The notes below the pieces were generated by a model. It saw only the letters and a program-made list of their open reading frames with translations. It was not told the origin of the DNA and did no database searches. The position numbers were made by a program, and so were the translations under genes. Of a DNA stretch of 28,388 nt, positions 11,605 to 22,121 are shown in pieces; position 1 is the stretch's first letter, and each line of letters starts with the position of its first letter. The stretch is from Pelomyxa schiedti (taxonomy: Eukaryota > Evosea > Pelobiontida > Pelomyxidae): assembly GCA_020536535.1 (NCBI GenBank), contig JAHLWZ010000200.1, positions 968 through 29,355 of the forward strand. The letters are read 5' to 3'.

Positions 11605-11858
11605 ATTAGTTAAATATTTAATACAAATACCAACTATCCCTTTCTGGGGGTTCACACTCTGACACTTTTCTTCTTAGCACTGGCTCTAAGTCCCAAATTG
11701 TATTGCACTCTTTTCCAATTTCTAGAACCGTTTGGTACACACCATTTCCCTGGCACATTTCGTACTGGAGTCACGGAATCACGGCGTAAAAAAAAAAAAA
11801 GCCGAAGATAAGGCGAACCCAACAGATCCCACAAATTAAAGAAAGAGTAACGCGAAGT
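11605..11858. other. Intergenic spacer, fusion gene to HydE
   Basis: About 254 bp between two plus-strand genes. It contains a run of about 13 A residues near 11790. No gene or RNA is recognised; it should hold the terminator of the upstream gene and the HydE promoter. Confidence 0.5.
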
Positions 11859-13609
11859 ATGGCAACGGGTGGGGTTACGTCGTGGAGTGGGAGCTGGATG
11901 CGGAGATCCAGCTCTTTTGTGAGTGTTGCGAGCAGTGTCGGCACCTCTGCCCTGCTGCAACACACTTCACGTAGCAAGATCGCTAAACGAAGTTTCACTT
12001 CGGGCTCAAGTGGCTCTGTATGGCACAGAAAATCCTCGAGCGATGTGATACGCAACAGTACGCAGTTCGACTTCAGCCCGTTAGAAAGGTTTTTATGGGG
12101 GGACTCCACCCCAAGAAAACTTCCACTCCCAGCAAAACCCCTGGAACTGGACGAGACGCAACTGGCAGCATTGGTTGGCCACTTACCGTAGTCGTTTCTT
12201 TGACTCATTTGTTGTACAGCTGAGCACGACTGATGAGCGTGTGGCGTCCAGCATGCACGAGTACGCTAAACGCGTTACTGACGCCATATTTGGCGACAAG
12301 GTGTGGTTCAGAGGAATTGTTGAGTTTTCCAACGTCTGTGAAAAAAGTTGCCACTATTGCGGAATAGGGAGAGGGGTACTCTCAATCGCCATCTTCTTCT
12401 TTTTAACATGCCCAAAGGTTTCGAAAGTAAAAAGATATACTATACCAAAGAATGAAATTGTTGATTGTGCCCTGTTTGCACATAATCTGAAAATGGGTAC
12501 AGTAATGCTACAATCTGGGGAGATATCCCACCAAGCACGAATTTCCTGGTTATCAGATGTCGTGAAAGAGATAGTATCTCAGACTTCACAAAGGTTACAG
12601 TGATGTTCTGCATGTTATTCTTACCTTTTTCTTTAGTGATCCTGAGGGCCGAGCCATTCGAGTCGCCTTATCTGTAGGCGAGCTCGCTCTTCCACAATAC
12701 AAGCAACTCTATGATGCTGGAGCTCGCAGGTTGCAAAAATTTTCTTCGCCTACCTGTCTAACTTTTCTTAGATATCTTTTACGAATAGAATCCTCCAATC
12801 CAGATCTTTATAGTAAGATGCACCCTCAAGATGGCTCACATACCTGGGACAAAAGGCGGCAGTGTCTGAATAATCTCGCCGAGGTAACTCCTCTTCGTTT
12901 TGTCACTTGTCCTGATCTCCACTCCAGGCAGGATTCCAGCTTGGGACTGGAGTTCTCATTGGCGTTCCAGGACAGAGATATTTGGACTTAGCTCGAGATC
13001 TCCTGTTTTTCCGTGAGATTGAAGCCGACATGATTGGCATGGGCCCATACATTGTCGAAAAGGACACTCCTATGGGAATGCTTTGGGCAAGTCTCCACTC
13101 TGGGGAAACTGAGGAGCAGATTGTTGCCTACAAAAAGTGGTTATTTGAGCTCAGCACTAGGTAGAGGCAAGTTAAATGCAAAACCTGTCTTACAAGTCCC
13201 TAGGATGGTTTCTCTTGCTCGGATCCTCCTAGGAAATGTAAATATTGCATCTACAACTGCATTGGACACACTTAATCCAATCGGCCGAATCATCACCCTT
13301 AGTACTGCACCAGTACCGCAATGACCCAATCTAACTATTCCCCTAAAAAGACAGAGGAGCAAATATTCTCATGCCCATCTTGACGCCGACAAAGTACCGT
13401 GAACAGTACCAGCTATACCAGGTGACACGGAATTCTATGGGTTAGATAGTACTAACCCTACGGTACAGGGAAAACCCTCCATTCACGAGAATGCTGAAGA
13501 GTCCCGCCAAAAGATGATTGCACGCGTTTTAGCCGCTGGTAAACAATTGGCTACGGACCCTGGTGATCCCCCTCATTTTGCTCAGAAGACGTCAAAATCC
13601 AAACACTGA
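11859..13609 (+). CDS. hydE: [FeFe]-hydrogenase maturase HydE (radical SAM)
   Basis: Nine-exon model: 11859-12173, 12220-12375, 12418-12593, 12637-12729, 12772-12883, 12928-13160, 13204-13301, 13357-13421 and 13469-13609. Closes to 462 residues. Family signatures run in order: FRGIVEFSN, the radical-SAM CxxxCxxC as CEKSCHYCGIG, MLQSGE, ALSVGE, GARRYLLRIESSNPDLY, GVLIGVPGQ, DMIGMGPYI, DTPMGMLW, ASTTALDTLNPIGR and ANILMPILTPTKYREQYQLY. HydE acts with HydF and HydG to build the H-cluster of [FeFe] hydrogenase, pointing to anaerobic hydrogen metabolism. The protein is about 100 residues longer than bacterial HydE at the N-terminus. This extension is Ser/Arg/Lys-rich with almost no acidic residues for the first ~60 positions, consistent with import into a mitochondrion-derived organelle (inference). 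One exon junction (13301/13357) gives Arg where Gly is usual. Confidence 0.93.
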
Positions 13610-13683
13610 TGCATTTGTTACCCCTCTTTGAAACAAAACACCCATAAGAAAAAGAATAAGCATAAGCATAACAAAAATGGTAT

Positions 13684-15800
13684 CTATATTGTTGATTTGG
13701 TGAATGAAACACGAAGGCATGAGCCACTCAAAGGATTCCCGTGTAGCTCCACAAGTGCTTTGATTGCTTCATTAACAGACCCCATCTGCACTAGTGCCAT
13801 TTTTCGGTCCTTCTGGAAAAACTTTACCTGTTTTGTAAAGAGGGGAAAAGTGAGCAAAAAGGAGTGTGAGGTGGGTAAATAGAATTACCAACCTTGGTAA
13901 CAGTGCCGCATGTGTTGAATAGCTCTGATAACTGTTCTTCTGTGACAGTGGGGGCCAGGTTGCTCAAATGAAGAGTATTGCCGGGTGGGCAGATGTGTGT
14001 CAGGTTCTTGGACCCCTGTAGGAGGGAATATCAATTGTGGAAAAGTGGAAGGGAAGGTTTTTTTACCTTAATTTTGTACCGATGGAGAGGTGAATTTGTG
14101 AAATCTTTTGTAAGGTCATCAGGCTCAGTCGGCTTTGGAAGCACGATAGAGGTATACTTGGAGAAATTGACATTCATTGCTTTACCATAGAGTGTGACTC
14201 CATTAAGATTAAGCATGGCTTGTTCCCTGGAATTTTAGTGAGGGGTGGAATTTGTTGTTGTTTGGGGACTGGGGAACTCACGCTTGTTGGTGGTCTGAAA
14301 GTTGAACAAGTGCAGTGTGTTTCTTATTGTAGAGTATTTTCACTCGGATTACATCACCATATACCCCAAACAATATGAATAACTTTTGGCATGTGATACT
14401 CTAGGGGGTATAAGAATGCTCAAAAAGAAGTTATGTACCTCTGGAACTAGATTGGATACAATGAGAACAGATTTATCTGATGTGGACTCGAACATTCCAA
14501 ATTGTTGTGGTAAACCCATGGGAATTCCGGTGGCAGCAGTTGCGTTATAGGCTGCAGGTCTTGGATCAAAGAAAGTTGCAGGTAACCCAACTGAACGTTG
14601 AGCCGAAAAATCGACTATTCCTTCTCAAAAAAGAGTGAGAATCACATAAACCACACAATGCAAGATACCTGAAACAGGGAAGAACGGCTTTGCTGCCATA
14701 GCAGGTGCAGGAGGGGGAGGTATGCTTGGTGCAGCAACAGTAAAATCTCTGGAAAATATCAAATGTGAAAGAAGATACTGTTTAGTACCTTGAGCGCTCG
14801 TTATTCATTTTGACAACAAGCTCTTGTAAGTTGGAATACTGGATTGTCAAGGTGCAGCACCCGTTATAGATATTATTCCCATCAAGTGTGTTTTTGGCAT
14901 TACTTGCAGAAGTTACAGTACTCATCTCTATGAGACCTTGAAAGCCCGCTTTCTTGGAGAACAGAACAATTCTCAAAACACTGCCGAAACGGGAGAAAAT
15001 GCTGTAAAGATCTTCAATGGTGACTGGGTAAATAAGATTTGAAACAGTAATCAGCAAGATTTTATTGGCTTCCGGCTTCGCCGCTGTAGGGAGTTTGAGT
15101 GTGGATCCACACTCGAATTGATTACCTGTGTCAGAAGGCTCGGGAATTTTTAATTCGGTGTAACTTGAATACTGGAAATAAATGACTTGCCCTCTTATAT
15201 TCGGAGGATACAAAGCATAGCATGCAATAGCGTTTGCGGCTGCATCATCTTGAACCATTTCTATAAAAGCCTGCCGTTTAGCCTGTTTTGGGTGGTTTTG
15301 TCAGAGTGGAAGGGGTGTTAAGAGCTGACCTTCAACAGCATGCAATTGCTGACAGGCCCAAAAGTACGAACAAGGCTTGTTAATTCCTCTTCAGTTGCAT
15401 CACTGGGCAAACTCCTGCACAAAAACACGATGAGTGACACGGACCTTAGTGAAAAAAAAAAAAAAACAGAGTCAGAAAAGCCAGCGGACCTGACATGTAA
15501 AACCCTTGAAAAGCCTTCCAGCTTGAACTTCTTTTGCGCAGGAGCCTGAGCATCAGATGCCGAGGGCACTGCTGCTGCAGAACTCCCAGAAGCAGCAGAC
15601 GATGCTGAAGAAGAAGCTGCAGCCGAATCCGAAGCAGATTGATCAGTTGATTCAGGGTGCTGTTGTGGCTGTGGTATTTGGACCTGGGAATCAGGGGGTG
15701 GGGGATGCTGAGCAACAGTAGGAGGTATAAGAAAGGGAAGTTCTGGTTCGTCTTGTTTGAGTGCAGGTTCTTGCCCAATGTATTCGATTCCGCGTTTCAT
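13684..15800 (-). CDS. Polypyrimidine-tract-binding (PTB/hnRNP I)-like protein, four RRMs
   Basis: The start ATG at 15798-15800 ([12 protein letters not shown]) and stop TAG at 13684-13686 frame a multi-exon gene. Exons near the 5' end are 15490-15800, 15330-15414 and 14789-15282. An N-terminal Pro/Gln and Ala/Ser-rich stretch precedes RRM1 (SRVLHVR, then [19 protein letters not shown]). RRM2 has [20 protein letters not shown] and [17 protein letters not shown]3 has [31 protein letters not shown] and [13 protein letters not shown]. After [13 protein letters not shown] comes RRM4, with [25 protein letters not shown] and SFTKSTI at the end. The order and linkers match animal PTBP1 closely. Such proteins bind CU-rich RNA and repress or redirect splicing in the nucleus. 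Convergent with HydE (74 bp). Internal exon borders in RRM3 and RRM4 are approximate. Confidence 0.92.
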
Positions 15801-16265
15801 GTTGTTGTGGTTTTCGCTTATCAACCGTCAAATGTAGTTCGTAGGTGTTGGATTATGGGAGGATTGTTGGTGTTAATTGGAGGGGGAGGCCGGCAAGAGA
15901 CTGAGGATGAGAGGAAGAAGAAGTAGTAGAAGAAGAAAAAGAAGTCGAGATTCTAGAGGAAGGTCGTGCCATAGGTAGGCACCAAGAAGTGAATAAAATA
16001 GAAATACGGCAAAAGTATTAGGTGCGACGGCGACGTTAAACAAGTAGAGACAGGAAAGACAAGAAGAGGAAAGTACTACTGAAGGAAAGAGTCGAGAAAA
16101 AAGAAAAAAAAAGGAGCGAAAGAGGGGTGTTTCTTGGGTGGCTTGATTCTTTTTCTTTTTTGTTTTTTATCACAAGTGATGAAAACCCGAGATGGTGAGT
16201 GACATTGGGCGCCAAATGTGTTCGGACGAACCCCAGTTGTTGAAACGTTGTTTTGGTTAGTTACT
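15801..16265. other. Upstream region of PTB-like gene, purine-rich on the plus strand
   Basis: About 465 bp without a supported gene. From 15905 to 15955 the plus strand is GAAGAA-rich, so the minus-strand leader of the PTB-like transcript would read as repeated CUUCUU. A second AG-rich tract with homopurine runs is at 16065-16125, near the 3' end of the cysteine-rich gene. Confidence 0.5.
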
Positions 16266-16919
16266 CTAGAACAAGAAAAGGATGCACAGTAGAGGCAGCA
16301 TAATAGTACCAAGTAGTACTGCTGATTTGCGGGCCCCACTGTTGCTGCATATAAACACCTCATATGTGGAAGAGAGTGGCTCCAAGTCACAAATGTCCAG
16401 CTCTGTCAATGTTGAATTGCACTCGGCGCAGCCTGATGTGCACTGCTCGATCAGCAGCTCGTTGTTTGCCATGCATGTTAACCGTGCAGAAATCCCTCTA
16501 GGAGAGTAGTACTCCACGCAGGAGGAATCCTCAAATGCCGCGGCTCCTTCAAACTCTCCAGTACAGTAAGATGAGGCGTACCCAAAGTACAATGCCGCAA
16601 ACCTTACACGCGTCACATAGTCAAAGAGGAAACTCGGGATACTTGTTTGAGAAGGTGGTTGCAAAATCAAAAGACTCTACACAGTGACAAGAATGCGAAT
16701 AGCCCTCCTCTACTACGCAGGCAAAATCACATGAACAAGGAGTCTCCTCAAGCAAAGCAGCATAGAATACTGTTCCAGCACAGTCTTTTAAATGTTAGTG
16801 TGAGCAACTCGGCACTGGTTTCTACCCAGATCCTTATGGAATTCTTCCATGTGATATTCTGCTCTTACGCACTCCAATAATAAAGCCAACAGCGAGATCA
16901 AAGTCGCATGTATATGCAT
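16266..16919 (-). CDS. Small secreted cysteine-rich protein, probable GPI anchor
   Basis: The start ATG at 16917-16919 opens a clear signal peptide (MHIHATLISLLALLLECVRA). Two short introns (about 41 and 40 bp, the first with a CTAAC motif) restore one frame. The ectodomain is acidic and cysteine-rich, with clusters such as CSCDFACVVEE, SHSCHCVES and CTSGCAECNSTL, so several disulphides are likely. It ends SNSGARKS followed by a hydrophobic tail reaching the last residue (VLLGTIMLPLLCILFLF), the arrangement of a GPI-attachment signal or a tail anchor. The total is about 190 residues. I do not recognise the family; a surface coat or adhesion role is possible but unproven. It sits between PTB and RhoGEF on the same strand. 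Confidence 0.72.
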
Positions 16920-17112
16920 AGTGGATATTAATTGCTTTGTGATAACAAAGATCTCTCTTTCTTTACAAATAGTGATCACCAAAAATTAGTACGCCAGAGA
17001 CAAGAGGGCAGGGGATTGGTGCCAACCAAACCAAAAAAAAAAAAAACGTGAAACTAATATTTATTATACACCGGCTATTGGCTATCAATCATTGCTAGCA
17101 AAAAAAAAAGGG
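16920..17112. other. Short intergenic spacer, AT-rich with poly(A) runs
   Basis: About 190 bp between the RhoGEF stop and the start of the cysteine-rich gene, both on the minus strand. It holds two A-runs (around 17030-17045 and 17100-17110), which are T-runs in the transcribed strand downstream of the RhoGEF gene. Nothing else is recognised. Confidence 0.45.
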
Positions 17113-19826
17113 TCAGGAAGATCCTCCTGGGATCTTTGGCTTTGGTGGTATTGTTGGTCTTCTTTGGCTCCCAACAAGTGGCAGAGTATCGTGTTGTGTA
17201 GTAGATGATGGTGGGGATGATGAAGGAGGAGTTGGAGGTGTCTGTTGCTGGACGCTGGAAGATAGTTGTAATTGAAGTGGCATTGTGGGTGGTGGTCGTT
17301 TGGGTGGGGCTGGTTGTGCGGGTGTGAATTTTACAGGAGAAGTTGTAGTTCCAGAAGTACTAATGCCGGTAGAGACTGCTGTCTGAAAAGGGTTTATGTT
17401 TTTAGTGTGGTTCATTTTTTTAATATCTATGTATAAATTATCATAGACATAAACTTACAGTTGTAGGGGTTACAGGTTGACCTCTGCCAAGTTTGGTGTC
17501 ACCTCCCCGCGGTGAAACAGGCTTTATACTTGATTAACATCTTATTAACGACATCCAGTAGAAAAACCTTTGGTGGAGGCCTTGCAGGAGGTTTTGCGGC
17601 ATTGGTCTATTGAAAACTGAGGGAAATAAGAAAGCTATTCCAGTTATACCTGAGGAGGTGCAACGCTGGAGTCTTCTCTATCTTCGTCATCTTCATCATA
17701 ATCTTCAGAAGAGTTCTCGTTATCATTGTCCCCTTCACCCATCTCCTAGGATTGTGTTAGAGTTTATACACTCGAGGGCTTATTGTATAACTGCCAACTC
17801 ACTCTCCATCCCACTCTGGAGAGCAGCATAGAGGGGAGAATGAGGAGCAACAACCAAGACAGAACGACTTGGAATATCAAATGATTGGGGAGACTGTAGG
17901 GAATGGGCAGAATGGGGAGTTGTGGATTGAGCCACCAAGAAAGCTGGCTTTTGTGGAATTGGGGGAGTGGCAGTATGTGTGGTGGGGGGTGCAATGATGT
18001 TGTGTGCACGTGGTGTGTGGTGCGCTGTGGTTGTTGATGCTGGTGAGGGAGATGGTGACGGTGATGGCGATGGTGATGGTGACGGCGAACGTGGGTTTTG
18101 AGGTGTTTCCGTTGTCGCTCCATCCATTTTCGCTTCGCTTTCCTTGAGTAAAGACTTCTGTTCCCTGTTATTGGTTTATTGGATAGCGAAATGAACACGT
18201 AGGTTATCTACAGGAAAGCTTCGAGCCATTTGGTTTTCTCCTCTTCACTTGCACAACATAGGAAATACACCCCAATATCTGAATCCATGGTTTCATTCCG
18301 CATGAACTTGTCGATTCGGGTTATTTGTATGGCGTGCTTGCAATCTTATGCTATAAGATAACTACGACAAGAACTAGTACCTTTTGTATCCTCCACATTG
18401 GAGACATGTATTTTGTTCAGTAAACTGTTGCCTTTCAATCGCATCTTTCCTCCAAGAATTGACGGAGAGCAGTAAAGAAACTAGTAGTTGTAAGGCAAAA
18501 AACAATATTAAGTATAAGAACCAAATCATTGAACAAAAAACAATGACAAGCAACGGATTTTCCAGCAGAGTACTTCATTAAACTGCCTTCTAAAACTAAT
18601 CTCCGAGATGGGTGCACTAAATTCATGTGCTATTTCTTACAGTTAAACGAATAGGAAAATCTGTTACAAAAAGAGTACTTTATGGCCACGAATTGTGCTG
18701 TTGATTGCAAGTAATCTTTTCAAATTATCAGAGTGCGATTTATTGTTGTTTATCTCGTCAACTGTTTTTTCCATCAGTTTTAATGCATTAGATATGTTTT
18801 GGTAGTCAGGGTGTGTAGCGGGGGTGTATTTTTTAAGCTCCTGGTAGCATCGGTAAATAAGATATCTTTTGAACAGAAAAACTACAAACTCGTAGAAGCA
18901 GTGGGTACTTAAGTACCCTTTGAAATGGCTTGACCATGTAATCAAAAAGGTCCAAAGCTGAGGATGTGTTGAGTTCTTTGCACCTCTGTGGAAAACAGAA
19001 AATCAGACTGGGTTTTTTGTCTAATAATACAAAAGAGAGCCTTACTTGAAGAGTTGCACGAAGTTGTGTATCGGACTTGGTTAATTTTTTCAGTTGGTCA
19101 TTTGCATCTTCCTTTAGGGAATAAGTATGGAAGCCAAACTACAATACAAAGCAAACTTACTTGCTGATTACAGAAAACGGCATAGAATTCTAATCTAGAT
19201 GCCTGAAAGTCAATAAGACAAAGTGAAAAAGGAAACGTATAATAATACCATATTAAGTAAAGTAGAGCCAATTGCAGTGTCTGGATCTGTTGTGAGTTTT
19301 GTAGACAATTCATCAAACATTTCTTGATTGACATTGAAGATACTCTCGGCGGTTGCAAGTTGTAGCATGAACACCTTTGGCAACACAGTAAGGAAAAAGT
19401 GTTAGCTTGACAAGGGAAAAATGAGAGGACTTACTCCCCATTCTGGTGACCTATTATCACCAAACTTTGCCTTTATCGGCAGTACAAAGAAAGTGATCAG
19501 GGAGTACAAATCTGCATGCGGGAGTTTCAAAACGAAATGGAACGAACAGCATTTTTCAGTTTAACAGTGAGCGTGGTTGTGGTACCGTCCAAATACTTCC
19601 TCTCTGTCTCTATGATTTCGCTGGCCACCAATTTTCTCATCCTCTCCATGTGTACTTCAGGCGGCTCGTCAGGATCAACATCGCGTTGTGCGCTTTTCAG
19701 GCTGTGTCTGTACGATATCCTCTTGATGGCAGATTTGCGATGAACTCTCGTGAACGTGATTTCGGCGGGGTTGTTGTTACCACCAATCATGCACCCACGA
19801 CTAAGGCTACGGAAAAAACTGGCCAT
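17113..19826 (-). CDS. Rho guanine-nucleotide exchange factor (DH-PH) with proline-rich acidic tail
   Basis: The start ATG at 19824-19826 (MASFFRSLSRG) leads, after a basic N-terminus, into a Dbl-homology domain. Readable blocks are ERMRKLVASEIIETERKYL, LITFFVLPIKAKFGDNRSPE, RLEFYAVFCNQQ, ELNTSSALDLFDYMVKPFQR and ELKKYTPATHPDYQNISNAL, spread over short exons to about 18670. A PH domain follows: RRLVLEGSLMKYSAGK, CHCFLFNDLVLI and ASEEEKTKWLEAF (to about 18210). A 47-bp intron then joins in frame to a tail with an (SP)n run, several PxxP segments, a stretch of Glu/Asp and a final PTIPPKPKIPGGSS. DH-PH proteins activate Rho/Rac GTPases to remodel actin; the tail could bind SH3 domains. Exon borders in the DH and tail are only partly fixed. 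Confidence 0.85.
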
Positions 19827-19921
19827 GAAACGGTGTCGGCCCTGCACTGCACGCCCAGATCTCACCTTCGCGATTATTTTTTTTTTTCTTTTCTTTTTTT
19901 TCGTGTTACGCTGATCGCCAC

Positions 19922-20155
19922 GGGAAGTCAGAGTTGAAGGAGCCGGTAATTGATTGGAAGGCAAAAAACAAGGAACACCCGGAGATCCAAAACCTTCAGA
20001 TCGGAAAAGTAGGAAAAACTGAGGAGTTTCCACTAGAACGTCATCTAGCTGCTTTGTTGGGTGAAGCCTTGTGCAGAAGCAAGTTGGATAAGCCTGAGCC
20101 CATGAGTCTTATCAACAGGCACACCCTCACCCTTCAGGTAACAATTCCCAAGTAG
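19922..20155 (+). other. Possible small plus-strand exon, unassigned
   Basis: A protein-like open stretch of about 75 codons (including ERHLAALLGEALCRSKLD and SLINRHTLTLQ) follows a long pyrimidine tract at 19870-19900. It ends at TAG 20153-20155, facing the Sel1 gene. No ATG or matching upstream exon could be joined in frame, and I do not recognise the sequence. It may be the last exon of a small gene, or chance; the interval otherwise contains only the RhoGEF promoter. Confidence 0.3.
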
Positions 20156-20219
20156 TGCCTATTCACCATTAAAAAAAGCTGACCCCAATCTCCCTTCCCA
20201 CCCCCCCCTCGGTGTTTGG

Positions 20220-21062
20220 TTACGCGGTAGTTTCGTAGTATCTGAGATATACCTGAGCATCAGGGAGTCCCAGCCCAGCCGCGCTCTGCAGCAGTGCGAT
20301 TGCCTCCGACTGCAGCGCCTGCCTCCTCTGCGTCGACTCCGCCGCGGCTTGCGTCTGCGCGTCGGGCTCCGCGGCGGCCCTCAGCAGCTCCGCGGCGAGC
20401 AGGTGCATGGCCACCACGTCGCCGAGCCCCACGGCCCTCCTGTACATGGCCAGGGCCTCCTCGCGGCCGCGCGCCACGCCGCTGCCGTTGGCCGCGCACA
20501 TGGCGTAGAGCCTCAGCGCCTCGGGGTTCCCGCGCCCCGCGGCCTCGCGCAGCAGCTCGGCCCCGGTGTGCAGGTCCTGCTCCCCGCCGGTGACCCCGCC
20601 CGTGTTCCCCGTGATGTAGCACAGCGCGATGCAGTTCTGCGCCGTCACGTAGCCGAGGTTGGCGGCCTTGGTCCACAGCACCACCGCCTGCTGGAGGTTG
20701 TGGTGCACCTCGAGGTAGAACAGGCCCCAGAGGTACAGCACCACTGGGTTCTCGGCCGAGCAGGCGCAGCAAAAGTGGCTGTGGTGGTGTTCCGAGAAGT
20801 CGCCGGTTTGTTTGGCCATCGGGCAGCATCGCAGGAGGAAGAACCTTTCGGTGAACTGCTTGGTGGTGTTGGAGGCGCTGCGGGCGTCGTCGAGCAGCGA
20901 CTGCTGCGGGAACTTGAATGTGGGCTGGAATTCTGTCATTGCCGATGGTGACTGCGCGAGGCACGTGCTCAGTGTTAGCAGTGTTGGGATGTGCTTTGGT
21001 AGGCACTGAAGGGAACTGCGAAGCAGTTGCACAGACTCCAATAAATCGTTATTATGGGCCAT
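20220..21062 (-). CDS. Sel1-like repeat (TPR-like) protein
   Basis: Intronless 280-residue frame from the ATG at 21060-21062. The N-terminal half has no recognised domain but contains a Cys/His patch (HHHSHFCCACSAEN). From about residue 105 there are Sel1-type units with small-residue spacing: QQAVVLWTKAANLGYVTAQN, GAELLREAAGRGNPEALRLY, EEALAMYRRAVGLGDVVAMH and EAIALLQSAAGLGLPDAQVY. This gives roughly four repeats of 36-44 residues. Such solenoids are adaptors for protein complexes; no partner can be named. The repeat half (20260-20760) is conspicuously GC-rich compared with flanking DNA, and its antisense strand is also open for long distances. Confidence 0.82.
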   Translation of the reverse strand: MAHNNDLLESVQLLRSSLQCLPKHIPTLLTLSTCLAQSPSAMTEFQPTFKFPQQSLLDDARSASNTTKQFTERFFLLRCCPMAKQTGDFSEHHHSHFCCACSAENPVVLYLWGLFYLEVHHNLQQAVVLWTKAANLGYVTAQNCIALCYITGNTGGVTGGEQDLHTGAELLREAAGRGNPEALRLYAMCAANGSGVARGREEALAMYRRAVGLGDVVAMHLLAAELLRAAAEPDAQTQAAAESTQRRQALQSEAIALLQSAAGLGLPDAQVYLRYYETTA

Positions 21063-21238
21063 TTGGAAAATGGCGTAATCAATGGTGAAATCTTGTGAGT
21101 TTATTAAGTAGCCAGGAAATAGAAGAAGAAAAGCTTACACATCGTGTAATCAATTATGTAACGTAGCATATCATTTGGTAAGATTTTTGCAGAACTGTCC
21201 TGTCCACATCGAGGGTGGGAGGCTATTATTTTTTTACT

Positions 21239-21880
21239 TCATATGATAGCCAATGAGGAAGAAGGCTGAACCTGTAAGAAAAGAGAGTGAACTCGAAAGA
21301 AATTGTGCCCTGCTGACTGGGATAGGAGCTGTATGTGATGAGGCGTTGTCAAACGAAGGAGAAGGCGCATGAGTATTAGGTGGAGGAGGAAAATTTTGTG
21401 TTGCCAGTGTCCCCACAGGAGCAACACTGGGGGTGACCACAGATGCTCCTGTAGGTGTAGGTGATAAGGAACGCATTGGAGTGGAGGTGGATGCAGGGGG
21501 AGGAGGTGATGGTGATGTTGATCTGGCCGCAGTGGGAGTCCGTGAAGGGGGAGCAGAGGGTGTTGTGATTTGATTTCTGACAGCAAAAAGTGGGCCATTG
21601 CACTTCGACCTCACAGAGGTAGCACACTTTTCATGGCATACAAATTTACAGTCCTTCGATGATTCGGTTAGAAACTCTAAATTTATTCTTTCAAGAACTA
21701 AAGAATAACAAACATACAGAACACTGAAAGCCTTGTTTGCTCCAAACACCCCACAAGAATCCTCCGCAAAATTCACACCTTTATAAAGTATCAGAAACCA
21801 CGAGGGGGAAAAAAATTGAAAGAGAGCCACGCACACCAAGTCGGTTTATTGAAATGCACCCTTGTGAACTGGTGCGACAT
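21239..21880 (-). CDS. C1-domain (phorbol ester/diacylglycerol-binding type) small protein
   Basis: The ATG at 21878-21880 starts immediately at the domain. Two introns must be removed (one begins GTGTGCGTGG, the other GTATGTTTG). The spliced C1 domain is then complete: HQFTRVHFNKPTWCEFCGGF, LWGVWSKQGFQC, and DCKFVCHEKCATSVRSKC. All zinc ligands of the H-C-C-C-C-H-C-C pattern are present. A Pro/Ser/Thr-rich tail of about 100 residues follows, and a 46-bp intron near the end gives the final VQPSSSLAII and TGA at 21239. It lacks any kinase or GAP domain, which C1 domains usually accompany. It may be a membrane-recruited adaptor. Divergent from the phosphatase gene (241 bp between start codons). 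Confidence 0.8.
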
Positions 21881-22121
21881 TGTTTCCCCTACGCCACCGC
21901 AACGACAACCCAAAAAACAACCGCCCCTTAGTGCGTTTCTTTTTTTGTTTTTTTCCCCCTTTTTGGCAGCCGTTTTTGATCTGATCGGACTTTGACCACT
22001 AACGAAAACAACGTACACTTTTTTTTTCCCCCCTTGAGCGCCGAGGAGGTTGTTGGTACCTTCTGTTCTCATTCAATTGCCACCACGCTCCCTTGGGAAT
22101 CCTCACCTTCCAAATAATCCA

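Noticed and set aside
20349-20951. Plus-strand open frame of 200 codons
   Set aside because: Antisense to the GC-rich Sel1 gene, where stop codons are rare on all frames; no domain.
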